Positions 34,078-43,010 of a stretch of DNA of 64,000 nucleotides are shown here, one piece after another. Source of the stretch: an uncultured Bacteroides sp. Lineage in GTDB: Bacteria > Bacteroidota > Bacteroidia > Bacteroidales > Bacteroidaceae. Positions within the stretch are counted from its first letter, which is position 1. Each line of letters begins with the position of its first letter. The notes beneath the pieces were generated by a model. That model was not told where the DNA came from. It saw nothing but the letters and a program-made list of their open reading frames with translations, and did no database searches. The stretch is taken from NCBI GenBank assembly GCA_900546355.1, contig URCM01000002.1, forward strand, positions 11,534 through 75,533. The letters are read 5' to 3'. The position numbers and the translations under genes are program-made.

Positions 34078-35033
34078 ATGGCAACTTATAGAGCACTTCC
34101 TTACGGCATATCGGATTTCGGACGTATCCGTCGTGAAAATTATTATTTGGTAGATAAAAGTTCTTTTATCCCCAAATTGGAAGAAACTGCAAGTTTCCTG
34201 TTCCTTATTCGTCCTCGCCGTTTTGGTAAGAGCCTGTTCTTGTCGATGTTGCGACATTACTATGACATCAACGAGAAGGATAACTTTCAGGAATTGTTCA
34301 AAGGATTGTGGATAGCGGAGCATCCTACGTGGAACCAAGGGCGTTTTCAGGTGATGCATATCGACTTTTCTCAAATCGGGGGAACTATTGATGCTTTGGA
34401 AGAAAACTTCGACGGGTATATGCGGATGAAGTTTACTAACTTCGCCCGTAAGTATGCGACGTTTTATCCGAAAGATTATTTGGACGAACTGAACAAGTAT
34501 TCTTCGGCCAGCGACATCATGAATTATGTGCATGATGCTGCAAAGAACCAGAAGTGTCCGCTTTATCTTATTGTTGACGAATACGATAATTTTACCAACA
34601 CGGTATTGAATGAGAAAGGTGAGAATATCTATCATGCCATGACTCATGCGAGTGGTTTCTATCGGGATGTGTTCAAGAAGTTCAAAGGCAATTATGACCG
34701 TATCCTGATGATGGGGGTCAGTCCGGTTACGCTGGATGACCTGACCAGTGGGTATAATATTGCTACAGGCATTACCATGGACGCCCGTTTCAACCAGATG
34801 TTGGGATTCAGTGAAACGGAAGTGCGTGAAATGATTCGTTATTATCAGTCTGCAGGTGTCTTGCAGGCAGACGAAGAACAGTTGATAACCGAGATGAAGC
34901 CGTGGAGCAAATCAGGCGGTACGGACAAGGGAAAAAAGTGCAATTCCTGACCGCGGGAACTCAGCTTCATTTGATTGTGGCACAGATTCAGGGATACGAA
35001 CGGAAAAGAGTGGAAGAAATCAGTTGTCTCTAA
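34078..35033 (+). pseudogene. AAA-ATPase-like/PD-(D/E)xK protein with an internal deletion
   Basis: The first 275 or so codons match the predicted AAA-ATPase-like family common in gut Bacteroides: YLVDKSSFIPKLEE, a Walker-like LIRPRRFGKSLFLSML, LIVDEYDNF and MMGVSPVTLDDLTSGYNI. Normally a nuclease-like domain of about 200 residues follows. Here the frame jumps near 34905 into TDKGKK and stops at 34950, while another frame then reads VQFLTAGTQLHLIVAQ...VEEISCL to 35033, the usual C-terminus. An internal deletion with frameshift explains this. The family's function is unknown; a defence or mobile-element role has been suspected. Confidence 0.75.
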
Positions 35034-35046
35034 TTTGCTGATTTTG

Positions 35047-35054
35047 TACCTTTG
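35047..35054 (+). promoter_or_regulatory. -7 promoter box of the RsmF-like gene
   Basis: TACCTTTG, 22 bases before the ATG at 35076. Confidence 0.5.
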
Positions 35055-35075
35055 CACCATATATAATATATAGAA

Positions 35076-36491
35076 ATGAATCTTCCTGTTGATTTTATAA
35101 ATAGAACCAGTGAGTTGTTGGGCGAGGAGCTGTTTGCTGTTTTTCGTGAGGCTTTATCCAAAGACGCTCCAGTCAGTGTCCGTGTAAACCGGTTGAAGAC
35201 GGCGGCAGTGCCTGACGGAGAACGTAGGGTGCCGTGGTGTGATACGGGTTATTATTTGACTTCCCGTCCTACTTTTACGTTCGACCCTTTGTTTCATGCC
35301 GGATGCTATTATGTCCAAGAAGCCTCTTCGATGTTTCTCGAACAAGTATTGAAGCAATATGTGCACGAGCCGGTAGTGATGCTCGACCTTTGTGCCGCTC
35401 CGGGTGGAAAATCTACGTTGGCACGTTCTGTCTTGCCCGAAGGAAGCCTGTTGGTGGCGAATGAAGTGATGCGTGGCAGGGTACAGGTATTGGCGGAGAA
35501 CGTGACGAAGTGGGGACATCCCGATACGGTGGTATTGAACAATGACCCGGCCGACTTTACTTCGTTGGGTGAATTATTCGATGTCATTCTGACCGATGTA
35601 CCTTGTTCGGGTGAAGGTATGTTCCGCAAAGACCCGGTGGCGGTAGAAGAATGGAGTAAGGAAAATGTCACGCTTTGTTGGCAACGCCAGCGGCGTATCG
35701 TTCGCGATATTTGGGATTGTCTGAAACCTGGCGGATTGCTGATATACAGCACTTGTACGTACAATCGGGAAGAGAATGAAGACAATGTGGCATGGATAGC
35801 CGATGAACTGGGGGCGGAAATCCTTCCGGTAGCTGTGCCGTCTGAATGGAATATAACCGGCAATTTGGCTGGGAAAGATTTTCCTGTCTATCGCTTCTTG
35901 CCTCACCGCACCGAGGGCGAAGGATTGTTTATGGCGGTTTTGCGAAAGTCGGGAGAAAGCGAGGAGACAAATGTTCCGGCTTGTCGCGGGCGGAAGGAAA
36001 AGAAATCGAAAGGTGGAAAGAAGAAAGTGCCGGCTTTGCCTAAGGAAGTCAAAGGCTGGTTCGTGTCTCCCGGCCAGTATGTATGGACGATGGAGCAAAA
36101 TCAGGTTACAGCATTTCCAACGATGTTTCAGTCGGTTTATGAAACGTTTCGGGAGCAGATGCGCGTGGTGTGTGCAGGTATTCAGGTGGCAGAGATAAAG
36201 GGGAGAGATTTAATACCTTCACATGCTTTGGCGATGTCGGTTTGCCGTAATGAGTCGGCTTTCCCTTCGGTAGAGGTAAGCTATGAGCAAGCGATAACCT
36301 ATTTGCGGAAGGAAGCGTTTGCCTTAGAGGCGGATACTCCCCGCGGTTATGTACTGATAAGATATAAAGGTGTGCCATTAGGCTTTGTCAAGAACATCGG
36401 AAACCGTGCCAATAACCTCTATCCGCAAGAGTGGCGCATCCGGAGCGGCTATTTGCCTGAGCAGGTAAGCCTTGTTTTAGGGAATAGTTAA
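35076..36491 (+). CDS. RsmF-like 16S rRNA m5C methyltransferase (NOL1/NOP2/Sun family)
   Basis: 471 residues. The SAM-binding motif LDLCAAPGGKSTLA lies near residue 105, followed by VLTDVPCSGEGMFRKD with the catalytic Cys and the second Cys in YSTCTYNREENE. The C-terminal third, with FPVYRFLPHRTEGEGLFMAV and a PUA-like tail (LGFVKNIGNRANNLYP), is the RsmF/YebU layout rather than RsmB. It should methylate a 16S rRNA cytosine in the cytoplasm. A hairpin terminator follows. Confidence 0.92.
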   Translation: MNLPVDFINRTSELLGEELFAVFREALSKDAPVSVRVNRLKTAAVPDGERRVPWCDTGYYLTSRPTFTFDPLFHAGCYYVQEASSMFLEQVLKQYVHEPVVMLDLCAAPGGKSTLARSVLPEGSLLVANEVMRGRVQVLAENVTKWGHPDTVVLNNDPADFTSLGELFDVILTDVPCSGEGMFRKDPVAVEEWSKENVTLCWQRQRRIVRDIWDCLKPGGLLIYSTCTYNREENEDNVAWIADELGAEILPVAVPSEWNITGNLAGKDFPVYRFLPHRTEGEGLFMAVLRKSGESEETNVPACRGRKEKKSKGGKKKVPALPKEVKGWFVSPGQYVWTMEQNQVTAFPTMFQSVYETFREQMRVVCAGIQVAEIKGRDLIPSHALAMSVCRNESAFPSVEVSYEQAITYLRKEAFALEADTPRGYVLIRYKGVPLGFVKNIGNRANNLYPQEWRIRSGYLPEQVSLVLGNS

Positions 36492-36544
36492 TAGTGTGAA
36501 TTAGGATAAGATAACGTGAGTTCGACGAATTCAGAACAATGTAG

Positions 36545-36588
36545 GCTGTGTGTCGATAGTTCTCGTAACATTGATACACGGCTTTTTT
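36545..36588 (+). terminator. rho-independent terminator after the RsmF-like gene
   Basis: GCTGTGTGTCGAT (36545-36557) pairs with ATTGATACACGGC (36570-36582) with three G-U pairs, followed by six T residues. Confidence 0.75.
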
Positions 36589-36705
36589 GGGAAAACAGCA
36601 GTATGCTGCAATCGCACTTTTTTGATTGTAAATCAATAATGTTATTTGAAAAATATGAAAAAAATAAAATCATTCTATTATGAGATTGTAATTTCAAAAA
36701 TTTAT

Positions 36706-37068
36706 ATGATGGAAAAATACAAACAAGAATTTGATGAAAAAAACATATACAACGGAATTTGGGGAACTCTACAAACACTTTTCGTATTTACAGCTTGCAT
36801 AATTCTTTTTATACTCGTACATATATACAGAACTCCACAATACAAATTAAGTATAGCTTTAGGTACAGTTATCTTATGTCTAATAGTTGTCAACGCGATA
36901 ATCAAAAAGCTAAAACAAGACAGATATGTTCAAATAATCCATGAGGAATATTTAAAAATGACTGAAGAAGAAAGAAAAAAACATTATAAGCGTGGATTAT
37001 GGAAAGTAATACCTATATTCTTTTATCCTATTATAATTATTGTGTTTTTAAAGCTAATCACGTTATAA
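36706..37068 (+). CDS. orphan membrane protein
   Basis: 120 residues from ATG 36706 (an ATG at 36655 would add 17). Two strong hydrophobic helices (TLFVFTACIILFILVHIY and LSIALGTVILCLIVVNAII) are followed by a charged cytoplasmic-like segment (MTEEERKKHYKRGLW) and a third helix at the C-terminus (VIPIFFYPIIIIVFLKLI). I recognise no family. The gene is much more A+T-rich than its neighbours (AAA/ATA/AAT codons), suggesting a different origin. It has no clear promoter box. Confidence 0.6.
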   Translation: MMEKYKQEFDEKNIYNGIWGTLQTLFVFTACIILFILVHIYRTPQYKLSIALGTVILCLIVVNAIIKKLKQDRYVQIIHEEYLKMTEEERKKHYKRGLWKVIPIFFYPIIIIVFLKLITL

Positions 37069-37145
37069 TTCATTTATGAATACCTTCAAAGATAAGTAAG
37101 AGATTGGATTGTATTATTGATGCAAGCGGCATCCTTTTACGGTTT

Positions 37146-37219
37146 CCGTCCCAAAACCGTACGTTCTTGGTACGGAAACCGTATGTTTTTGGTTCGGAAA
37201 CCGTACGGTTTTGGGACGG
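37146..37219. repeat. perfect 18-bp inverted repeat with nested direct repeats
   Basis: CCGTCCCAAAACCGTACG (37146-37163) and CGTACGGTTTTGGGACGG (37202-37219) are exact reverse complements. The 38-base centre repeats the CGGAAACCGTA / TTTTTGG units. The 399-base gap between the orphan gene and topB holds no gene; a second small hairpin (ACGCCGGA / TCCGGTGT) lies near 37380-37402. Confidence 0.75.
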
Positions 37220-37467
37220 AGAACGTAAAAGGTAGACTGCCTGAAACAGATTTTAATCCTTTCAATCATACATTGGTTCATGGCTTGCTAAGTAAACTTA
37301 TCGGAGAAAATAAAAGCAATTTCTCGTTACGCTGATTTGCAATCCAACGTAATTGAGTATGCGGAACCGTAGGGCAATTACGCCGGAGTACAAATCCGGT
37401 GTGACGTGGATAGTGAATACTGGCTATCTTACCGTTATTAACTATTCATTATAAACTCTTAACTCTT

Positions 37468-39576
37468 TCAGAACGGTTTGCGGAACGTGCAGCCGTTCTT
37501 CCATTCCGAGCAGCCGTAGGCGGTTTTCCCTTTCAGGATGGTTCCTTTACCGCAGAGCGGGCATTTCATGCCGATGATGGCATCTCCTTCGGGCAGTGTA
37601 CTTTGAGATTCCTTGGCAAGGGGGGCTGCTTTCTTTGTCCGTTTGGTTGCCGGAGTTTTTTTCTTCTTTTCCGCTTCTTTGCGTACTGGTTCTTCCTGCA
37701 CCACCGTGACGCGACGGTTCGTATTGTCGCTTAGTACGCTATGTACGATTTCGTCTACCATTTGTTTCAGTTCGTCTAAAAACTGTTTCGCATCGTAGCT
37801 GCGGCGTTCTATCTCGCGCAGTTTCTTTTCCCAGATGCCGGTAAGCTCTGCCGATTTCAGCAATTCTTCGTGTATCAGCCCGATGAGTTCCACGCCGGTA
37901 GGAGTGGCTATCAGGTTCTTGCGTTCCTTGCGGATATAATGGCGCTTGAAGAGTGTTTCGATAATAGCTGCACGGGTAGAGGGGCGGCCTATGCCGTTTT
38001 CTTTCAATGCATCGCGCAGCTCTTCGTTATCTACTAATTTTCCTGCCGTTTCCATTGCTCTTAATAAAGTAGCTTCGGTATAAGGTTTGGGCGGTTGTGT
38101 CCATTTTTCGTTCAGCATAGGCGTGTGTGGTCCGCTTTCTCCCTTGGTGAAGGCGGGCAATACGCTTTCTTCTTCATTTTCTTTGGTATCCTCTTTCGGT
38201 TCTTTGGCAAAGATGACCCTCCAGCCCGGGTCGATGATTTGTTTGCCGCTTACCTTGAATTCGATGCTGTCCGCTTCGCCTGTGACCGTAGTGGTGGAGA
38301 ATTTGCAATCGGGATAGAATACAGCGATGAAGCGGCGGGCTATCAGGTCGAATACATTCTTTTCCATATCAGTCAATCCTTGCGGCTGTACTCCGGTCGG
38401 GATAATGGCATGATGGTCGGTGACTTTCGAGTTGTCGAACACCTTTTTCGATTTAATCAGTTTCTGTCCCGCGAGTGGCGCTGTAAAGGCGGTATAGTCT
38501 TTCAATCCTTCCAGTATTTTCGGGCATTTGGGATAAATGTCATCACTCAAGAATGTCGTATCTACACGCGGGTAGGTTGCCACTTTCTTTTCGTAGAGTG
38601 ACTGGATGAGCTTCAGGGTCATGTCGGCGGAATAGGCGAACTTCTTGTTGCATTCCACTTGCAGCGAAGTCAGGTCGAAGAGGCGAGGCGGTGCCTCGGT
38701 GCCTTTCTTCAGGCTGATGTCGGTCACGGTGAAAGGCACCTGGCTGATGCGTTCCAGCAAGGCTTTCCCCGTAGCTTCATCGGTGATGGGAGGAATGCCC
38801 CGGTTGTCGTCCTGGCTTTTCTTCTTATTGCCGGATGCGTTGGCTTGCGCGGCTTCTTCGGCAAGTTCTTCATCGCTTTTGCGCACGATGGCACTGAAAG
38901 TGGTGTCGCGGTAGACAGTCTTCAGTTCCCAATACTGTTTCGGTATGAAATGTTCGATTTCCTGTTGGCGGTTGACGATGAGGGCAAGGGTAGGAGTCTG
39001 CACCCTTCCGATGGAAAGCACCTGGCGGTTCTGCCCATATTTTAAGGTATAGAGCCGGGTGGCGTTCATGCCCAACAGCCAGTCACCGATGGCACGGCTT
39101 AGTCCGGCTTCATAGAGCGATTGGAATTGCGACTGGTCTTGCAGCTTGGCAAACCCTTCGCGGATGGCTTCTTCGGTCAGTGAAGAAATCCACAGACGTT
39201 TTACGGGGCAATGCGCTCCTGCCTTTTGCATCACCCAGCGTTGGATAAGTTCTCCTTCTTGTCCGGCATCACCGCAGTTGATGATTTCATCGGCAGCCTG
39301 CATCAGGCGTTCAATGGTCTGGAACTGTTTCTGTATGCCTGTGTCTTCTATCAGTTTGATGCCGAAGCGTGGCGGTATCATCGGCAGGCTGGAGAGCGAC
39401 CAGGCTTTCCACGAAGGGGTGTACTCGTGCGGTTCTTTCAGGGTACAGAGATGCCCGAATGTCCAAGTCACCTGGTATCCGTTTCCTTCGATGTATCCGT
39501 CTTTTCGTTGTTTGGCTCCCAATACGTCGGCTATGTCGCGTGCCACGCTGGGCTTTTCGGCTATGCAAACTATCAT
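37468..39576 (-). CDS. topB: type IA DNA topoisomerase III
   Basis: 702 residues starting MIVCIAEKPSVARDIADVLG. The TOPRIM domain holds EKPS and DAGQEGE; the catalytic Tyr lies in VATYPRVDTTFLSDD. Further topoisomerase motifs are LSIGRVQTPTLALIV and GIGRPSTRAAIIE. The C-terminus has a Lys-rich linker and one four-Cys zinc motif (CPLCGKG...YGCSEWKNGC). It relaxes or decatenates DNA. It is transcribed divergently from the Kef antiporter; a TACCTTTG box lies 22 bases upstream. Confidence 0.94.
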   Translation of the reverse strand: MIVCIAEKPSVARDIADVLGAKQRKDGYIEGNGYQVTWTFGHLCTLKEPHEYTPSWKAWSLSSLPMIPPRFGIKLIEDTGIQKQFQTIERLMQAADEIINCGDAGQEGELIQRWVMQKAGAHCPVKRLWISSLTEEAIREGFAKLQDQSQFQSLYEAGLSRAIGDWLLGMNATRLYTLKYGQNRQVLSIGRVQTPTLALIVNRQQEIEHFIPKQYWELKTVYRDTTFSAIVRKSDEELAEEAAQANASGNKKKSQDDNRGIPPITDEATGKALLERISQVPFTVTDISLKKGTEAPPRLFDLTSLQVECNKKFAYSADMTLKLIQSLYEKKVATYPRVDTTFLSDDIYPKCPKILEGLKDYTAFTAPLAGQKLIKSKKVFDNSKVTDHHAIIPTGVQPQGLTDMEKNVFDLIARRFIAVFYPDCKFSTTTVTGEADSIEFKVSGKQIIDPGWRVIFAKEPKEDTKENEEESVLPAFTKGESGPHTPMLNEKWTQPPKPYTEATLLRAMETAGKLVDNEELRDALKENGIGRPSTRAAIIETLFKRHYIRKERKNLIATPTGVELIGLIHEELLKSAELTGIWEKKLREIERRSYDAKQFLDELKQMVDEIVHSVLSDNTNRRVTVVQEEPVRKEAEKKKKTPATKRTKKAAPLAKESQSTLPEGDAIIGMKCPLCGKGTILKGKTAYGCSEWKNGCTFRKPF

Positions 39577-39597
39577 ATTTTCTGTTTTATTTTGCTG

Positions 39598-39605
39598 CAA
39601 AGGTA
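39598..39605 (-). promoter_or_regulatory. -7 promoter box of topB
   Basis: TACCTTTG on the minus strand, 22 bases before the topB ATG. Confidence 0.6.
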
Positions 39606-39626
39606 AGAATGTTTTTTGTTTTTTGT

Positions 39627-39634
39627 TACTTTTG
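39627..39634 (+). promoter_or_regulatory. -7 promoter box of the Kef-type antiporter gene
   Basis: TACTTTTG, 32 bases before the ATG at 39666; it is divergent from the topB box 22 bases away. Confidence 0.55.
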
Positions 39635-39665
39635 CGGTATGATACTAAAAAAGAAGTAAACGAAT

Positions 39666-41921
39666 ATGTCTCAATTAGCTCCTCTTATTAGCGACTTGGC
39701 ACTGATTCTGATTTGTGCCGGCGTGATGACTCTTGTGTTTAAGAAGTTGAAACAACCTTTGGTGTTGGGTTATATCGTGGCTGGTTTTCTTTGCAGCCCG
39801 CATTTTGCTTTTACCCCCTCGGTAGTCGATGAAGCGAATATTGATTTGTGGTCGGAAATCGGAGTTATCTTCCTGTTGTTTGCCTTGGGGTTGGAATTCA
39901 GCATTAAGAAATTGTTGAAAGTAGGAAGTTCGGCTATCATTTCCGCCTGCACCATTATTTTATTCATGATAATCATCGGTGTGTCGGTAGGCTGGATGTT
40001 CGGCTGGGAGCAAATGGACTGCATTTATTTAGGAGGAATGATTGCCATGTCGTCCACCACGATTGTTTATAAGGCTTTCGATGATATGGGCTTGCGCCAA
40101 CAGCATTTTGCGGGTGTGGTATTGGGGATATTGATTATCGAGGACATTTTGGCGATTGTGCTGATGGTGATGCTTTCCACGATGGCGGTCAGTACGAATT
40201 TTGAAGGAAGCGAAATGATACTCAGCATCGTAAGGCTGGTGTTCTTCTTGATATTGTGGCTGGTAGTAGGGCTTTACCTGATACCGATTTTCTTGAAGCG
40301 GGTGCGTAAGTTGATGAGCGATGAAACGCTGCTGATTGTGTCGCTTGCACTTTGCCTTGGGATGGTTTATTTGGCTGCCGCGGTCGGTTTTTCTCCGGCA
40401 TTTGGTGCCTTTATCATGGGTTCTATCTTGTCGGAAACGGTCGAATCAGAGCATATCGAGCACCTGGTAGCTCCGGTAAAGGATTTGTTCGGAGCAATCT
40501 TCTTCGTGTCGGTAGGCATGATGGTCGACCCGCACATGATTGTGGAATACCGTTATCCTATCTTGGCGATTGTAGGAGCTGTCTTGTTGGGGCAGACCGT
40601 CTTCGGTACATTGGGTGTTCTTTTGTCGGGACAGCCGTTGAAAACAGCCATGCAATGCGGCTTCAGCCTGACGCAGATAGGTGAGTTCGCCTTTATCATT
40701 GCCTCTATGGGAGTCAGCCTGAGGGTGACGAGCGATTTTCTTTACCCGATTGTAGTGGCGGTATCGGTCATTACCACGTTCCTTACTCCTTATATGATCC
40801 GGCTTGCCATCCCTGCTTACAATGCGATAGACCGTCATTTGCCCGCTCGTTGGAAGTTGTTGTTGGAACGCTATTCGGCGGGGTCTTCTACGGTGAACCA
40901 TAAAACCAACTGGCAGAAGTTGTTGCTGGCAGTGGCGCGTGTGGCATTGGTTTATTCGGTGCTTTCTGTTGCCGTATTGATTATCTGCTTGCATTTTATG
41001 CGTCCTTATATTCTGGAAATGCTGGGAGTGACATGGGGAAAGATTGTAACTGCCGTGATTACCATCCTGGCAATAGCTCCTTTCCTCCGTGCATTGATTA
41101 TGAAGAAAAACCATTCGGTTGAGTTCCGCACTTTGTGGAACGATAATCGGTTCAATCATGCTCCGTTGATATCCTTGGTCATTCTTCGTGTCTTGATAGG
41201 AGTCGGTTTTGTGGTATTCATTATCGAACGTCTGTTCCAAGGGTCAGTGGCGTTGATGGTCGGTATCGCTATTTTGGTGGTGTGCGGCATGATATTCTCC
41301 CGTTTCTTAAAAAAGCAATCCATTGTATTGGAACGTACTTTCGAGTTGAATTTGCGCTCGAAAGAGATGCGGCAGGAATATTTAGGCGATAAACGTCCTT
41401 CTTATGCCGGTAAATTGCTCGACCGCGATATACACTTGAGCGACTTTACGGTGTCTCCCGATTCGGAGTGGGTAGGGCATACGTTGAAAGAACTGGACTT
41501 GGGCAAGAAGTATGGCGTGCATGTGACTTCGATTATCCGAGGCACAAGGCGGGTGAATATTCCCGATGGAGAATCCCGTATTTTCCCGAACGATACGCTT
41601 CAGATTATCGGTACGGATGAGCAATTGAGCGCATTCTCCGCTATGGCGGAAAAAGCGGTACTTCCGCATGATGAAGAGGATTTCGAGAAACACGAAATGA
41701 AACTGAGCCAGTTTATTGTAGATAAGAATTCGCCTTTTGTAGGGCGTAACATTATAGAAAGTGGTTTCCGTTCGAACTATCATTGCCTGGTGGTAGGTAT
41801 CGAGTCGGCAGGTGAAGATGCGTTACGTGCCCCCGATGTTCATGCGCCTTTGCGTGAAAATGATGTTGTGTGGGTCGTAGGCGAAGCTGCTAATCTGAAG
41901 AAACTGTTTGCGGCAGAATGA
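39666..41921 (+). CDS. Kef-type (CPA2) cation:proton antiporter with TrkA_C domains
   Basis: 751 residues. The N-terminal half is a Na+/H+-exchanger membrane domain of about 12 helices (LILICAGVMTLVFKKLKQPL, SPAFGAFIMGSILSET). After further hydrophobic segments, two TrkA_C-type ligand-binding domains follow (LSDFTVSPDSEWVGHTLKEL and LSQFIVDKNSPFVGRNI). It probably exports K+ or Na+ in exchange for protons, gated by a nucleotide or ion ligand. The lack of a TrkA_N domain sets it apart from classical KefB/KefC. Confidence 0.9.
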   Translation: MSQLAPLISDLALILICAGVMTLVFKKLKQPLVLGYIVAGFLCSPHFAFTPSVVDEANIDLWSEIGVIFLLFALGLEFSIKKLLKVGSSAIISACTIILFMIIIGVSVGWMFGWEQMDCIYLGGMIAMSSTTIVYKAFDDMGLRQQHFAGVVLGILIIEDILAIVLMVMLSTMAVSTNFEGSEMILSIVRLVFFLILWLVVGLYLIPIFLKRVRKLMSDETLLIVSLALCLGMVYLAAAVGFSPAFGAFIMGSILSETVESEHIEHLVAPVKDLFGAIFFVSVGMMVDPHMIVEYRYPILAIVGAVLLGQTVFGTLGVLLSGQPLKTAMQCGFSLTQIGEFAFIIASMGVSLRVTSDFLYPIVVAVSVITTFLTPYMIRLAIPAYNAIDRHLPARWKLLLERYSAGSSTVNHKTNWQKLLLAVARVALVYSVLSVAVLIICLHFMRPYILEMLGVTWGKIVTAVITILAIAPFLRALIMKKNHSVEFRTLWNDNRFNHAPLISLVILRVLIGVGFVVFIIERLFQGSVALMVGIAILVVCGMIFSRFLKKQSIVLERTFELNLRSKEMRQEYLGDKRPSYAGKLLDRDIHLSDFTVSPDSEWVGHTLKELDLGKKYGVHVTSIIRGTRRVNIPDGESRIFPNDTLQIIGTDEQLSAFSAMAEKAVLPHDEEDFEKHEMKLSQFIVDKNSPFVGRNIIESGFRSNYHCLVVGIESAGEDALRAPDVHAPLRENDVVWVVGEAANLKKLFAAE

Positions 41922-41959
41922 AATTCCATGTTTAACACATAAATGAAAAAGAAAGAATT

Positions 41960-42384
41960 ATGAAAGTGATCCGAAAGATTGTCTCTATTGCCAGAATAAT
42001 GAGACCTTGCACAATCTGATGATTGAAATTGCCCAGTTGAATGTGTCGCGCGTATTTTTGTTTAAAGAACAGACTTACCGGGGACGTTGCTTAGTGGCGT
42101 ACAAAGACCATGTAAACGACTTGAATGAGTTGAGTGATGAAGACCGCAATGCTTTTATGGCAGATGTGGTTCGTGTAACCCGTGCGATGCAAAAGGCGTT
42201 TAATCCGGAGAAAATCAATTATGGGGCTTACAGTGATAAGTTGTCGCATTTGCATTTTCATTTGGCTCCTAAGTATGTAGACGGTCCCGATTATGGAGGT
42301 ACTTTCCAGATGAATCCGGGTAAAGTATACTTGTCGGATGCCGAATATAAGGAATTGATTGACGCGGTAAAGGCGAATCTGTAA
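41960..42384 (+). pseudogene. HIT family protein with a 5' frameshift
   Basis: From about 41968 on, one frame encodes a HIT hydrolase: DCLYCQNNETLHNLM (zinc Cys pair), EQTYRGRCLVAYKDHV, NYGAYSDKLSHLHFHLAPKY with the His-x-His-x-His triad, and a tail ending VKANL. The only fitting ATG, at 41960, is one base out of frame: ATGAAAGTGATCCG would read MKSDPKDCLYC with one more A. Either a real one-base loss in an A-run or a sequence error is present. Translation could restart at TTG 42007 or ATG 42019, giving a protein without the Cys pair but with the active-site triad. Confidence 0.65.
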
Positions 42385-42427
42385 CGTGAAATGTACCACC
42401 GCAGAGTACACAGAGTTTTAATTTCCC

Positions 42428-42471
42428 GACACCATCCAAGATTTTGTGTGACACTGTCCAAAATTTTGTGT
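42428..42471. mobile_element. two tandem IS256-type end sequences (IS remnant)
   Basis: GACACCATCCAAGATTTTGTGT and GACACTGTCCAAAATTTTGTGT are adjacent 22-base units. They resemble terminal inverted repeats of IS256-family elements, which have a GA...GTCC...TTGTGTAAA pattern (recalled from family knowledge). No transposase is present. Flanking cacagag-type repeats lie at 42393-42416 and, inverted, at 42540-42563. Confidence 0.5.
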
Positions 42472-42578
42472 AAATGTCAGTAGGAATCATTAGGAAATCT
42501 CGCCGCCAAGGTTGTTCGGTTTACATTTTCCCTTTTTGTGGTGCTCTGTGTCCTCTGTGGTGAACTGATTAGGATTGT

Positions 42579-43004
42579 TTATTCCTCGTCTTCTTCATCA
42601 TCGAAATCGAAGTCGAAGTCATCCAGGTATTCGGGTGTAAAAAATTCGTCCAAGTCACGCCGGTCTTTCTTGGTAGGTCTTCCTGTTCCTTTGGCACGAT
42701 TGACGAATCCGCTGATTTTATTCATTTCCAGCAATTCGTATTGATCGGGTGTAGTCACGTTCTCCATGATTTCCGGAACTAACTTGGCTCCTACACGTTT
42801 TTCTATTGCTTGCAACACTTTGAAAGAATAGGTGACAGGTGGTTTCCTTACCTGAATCACATCGCCGGGTTTTACCATGCGCGAAGGTTTGGCTTGTGCA
42901 CCGTTGATGTGTATTCTTCCTTTCTTACAAGCCTCGGCTGCAATGGTGCGGGTCTTGAAGATGCGGGCAGCCCACATCCATTTGTCTATTCTTGCTTCAG
43001 GCAT
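42579..43004 (-). CDS. S4 domain RNA-binding protein (Hsp15-like)
   Basis: 141 residues. The S4 RNA-binding fold opens the protein: RIDKWMWAARIFKTRTIAAE, KKGRIHINGAQAKPSRMVKPGD. The tail is very acidic and repetitive (DDFDFDFDDEEDEE). E. coli Hsp15 (HslR), which binds stalled 50S subunits, is the nearest named relative, but orthology is not certain. It lies six bases after pth, with rplY upstream, so all three are ribosome-linked. Confidence 0.88.
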   Translation of the reverse strand: MPEARIDKWMWAARIFKTRTIAAEACKKGRIHINGAQAKPSRMVKPGDVIQVRKPPVTYSFKVLQAIEKRVGAKLVPEIMENVTTPDQYELLEMNKISGFVNRAKGTGRPTKKDRRDLDEFFTPEYLDDFDFDFDDEEDEE

Positions 43005-43010
43005 AGGTCG

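Noticed and set aside
37117-37335. 72-codon open frame before topB
   Set aside because: It is mostly the palindrome at 37146-37219 and encodes low-complexity repeats.
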